Shown here in pieces: positions 6,145 through 6,234 of a DNA stretch of 6,234 nucleotides. A program made the position numbers and the translations under genes. Source of the stretch: Piscirickettsiaceae bacterium (GTDB lineage: Bacteria; Pseudomonadota; Gammaproteobacteria; Nitrosococcales; Methylophagaceae); assembly GCA_030627065.1 (NCBI GenBank), contig DAOUSV010000093.1, positions 1 to 6,234 on the forward strand, read 5' to 3'. The first letter of the stretch is position 1. Every line of letters starts with the position of its first letter. The notes under the pieces were generated by a model, which saw only the letters and a list, made by a program, of their open reading frames with translations, did no database searches and was not told the DNA's origin.

Positions 6145-6234
6145 TTATGTGCTTTCTCCCAAGTTGATTGCAAGCTGTTGAAACATATACTCATCGCTAA
6201 TTGGTTCAAATATTGTTTTTAGTTTTTTATAGGA
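6145..6234 (-). CDS. 3' end of an unidentified gene running off the right edge
   Basis: On the minus strand only one frame is open from the right edge. It ends in TAA at 6145-6147 after 29 codons. The peptide begins SYKKLKTIFEPISDEY and ends QQLAINLGEST, with an amphipathic, soluble, ordinary protein composition. The other two minus frames stop within the first 15 bases. No family can be named from so short a tail. It is co-oriented with the zinc-ribbon gene and ends 30 nt before it, so the two could share a transcript. The stop codon lies inside a 9-mer (plus strand TTGTTATGT) that recurs after the zinc-ribbon gene. Confidence 0.45.
   Translation of the reverse strand, partial: SYKKLKTIFEPISDEYMFQQLAINLGEST

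Noticed and set aside
6115..6150. Complete integron attC site
   Set aside because: Minus-strand ACATAACAAGGCGCC followed by CGGACA resembles one half of an attC. No complementary second half with GGCGC and GTTRRRY was found within about 150 nt on either side.

Overview
The window reads as chromosomal DNA of a methylotrophic proteobacterium. Its left half carries four overlapping genes in the order mxaA-mxaC-mxaK-mxaL, the accessory block of the PQQ/calcium-dependent methanol dehydrogenase (MDH) cluster. The low GC content, the gammaproteobacterial look of the RhlE helicase and the REP-like palindrome suggest a low-GC gammaproteobacterium, for example a Methylophaga-like organism. That taxonomic guess is inference.

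Layout. Positions 1-33 may be the last codons of the preceding gene, expected to be mxaS. Positions 36-3373 (+) hold mxaA, mxaC, mxaK and mxaL, each overlapping the next by 4 or 8 nt, so they almost certainly form one translationally coupled unit. The canonical cluster continues with mxaD, but here the operon ends at mxaL. A 144-bp convergent intergenic region follows, with a 54-nt REP-like palindrome. On the minus strand come a RhlE-type DEAD-box RNA helicase (3518-4762) and, upstream of it, a divergent TruA-type tRNA pseudouridine synthase (4845-5636). Beyond truA the minus strand becomes accessory-like: a hairpin, a possible short gene remnant, a small membrane-anchored zinc-ribbon protein (5851-6114), and the 3' end of another gene running off the right edge (6145-6234).

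How the genes work together. MxaA, MxaC, MxaK and MxaL are envelope proteins: a signal-peptide protein with a membrane anchor, two membrane-anchored von Willebrand factor A (VWA) proteins and a small membrane-anchored TPR-like protein. In methylotrophs this set is needed to make active, calcium-loaded MDH in the periplasm. RhlE and TruA are both RNA-related and lie in the same direction 82 bp apart, so they may be co-transcribed, but they have no evident link to methanol oxidation.

Nothing here is convincingly a new system. The least explained part is the right end (about 5700-6234). It has small co-oriented genes, a repeated 9-mer immediately downstream of two stop codons, and a possible decayed reading frame.
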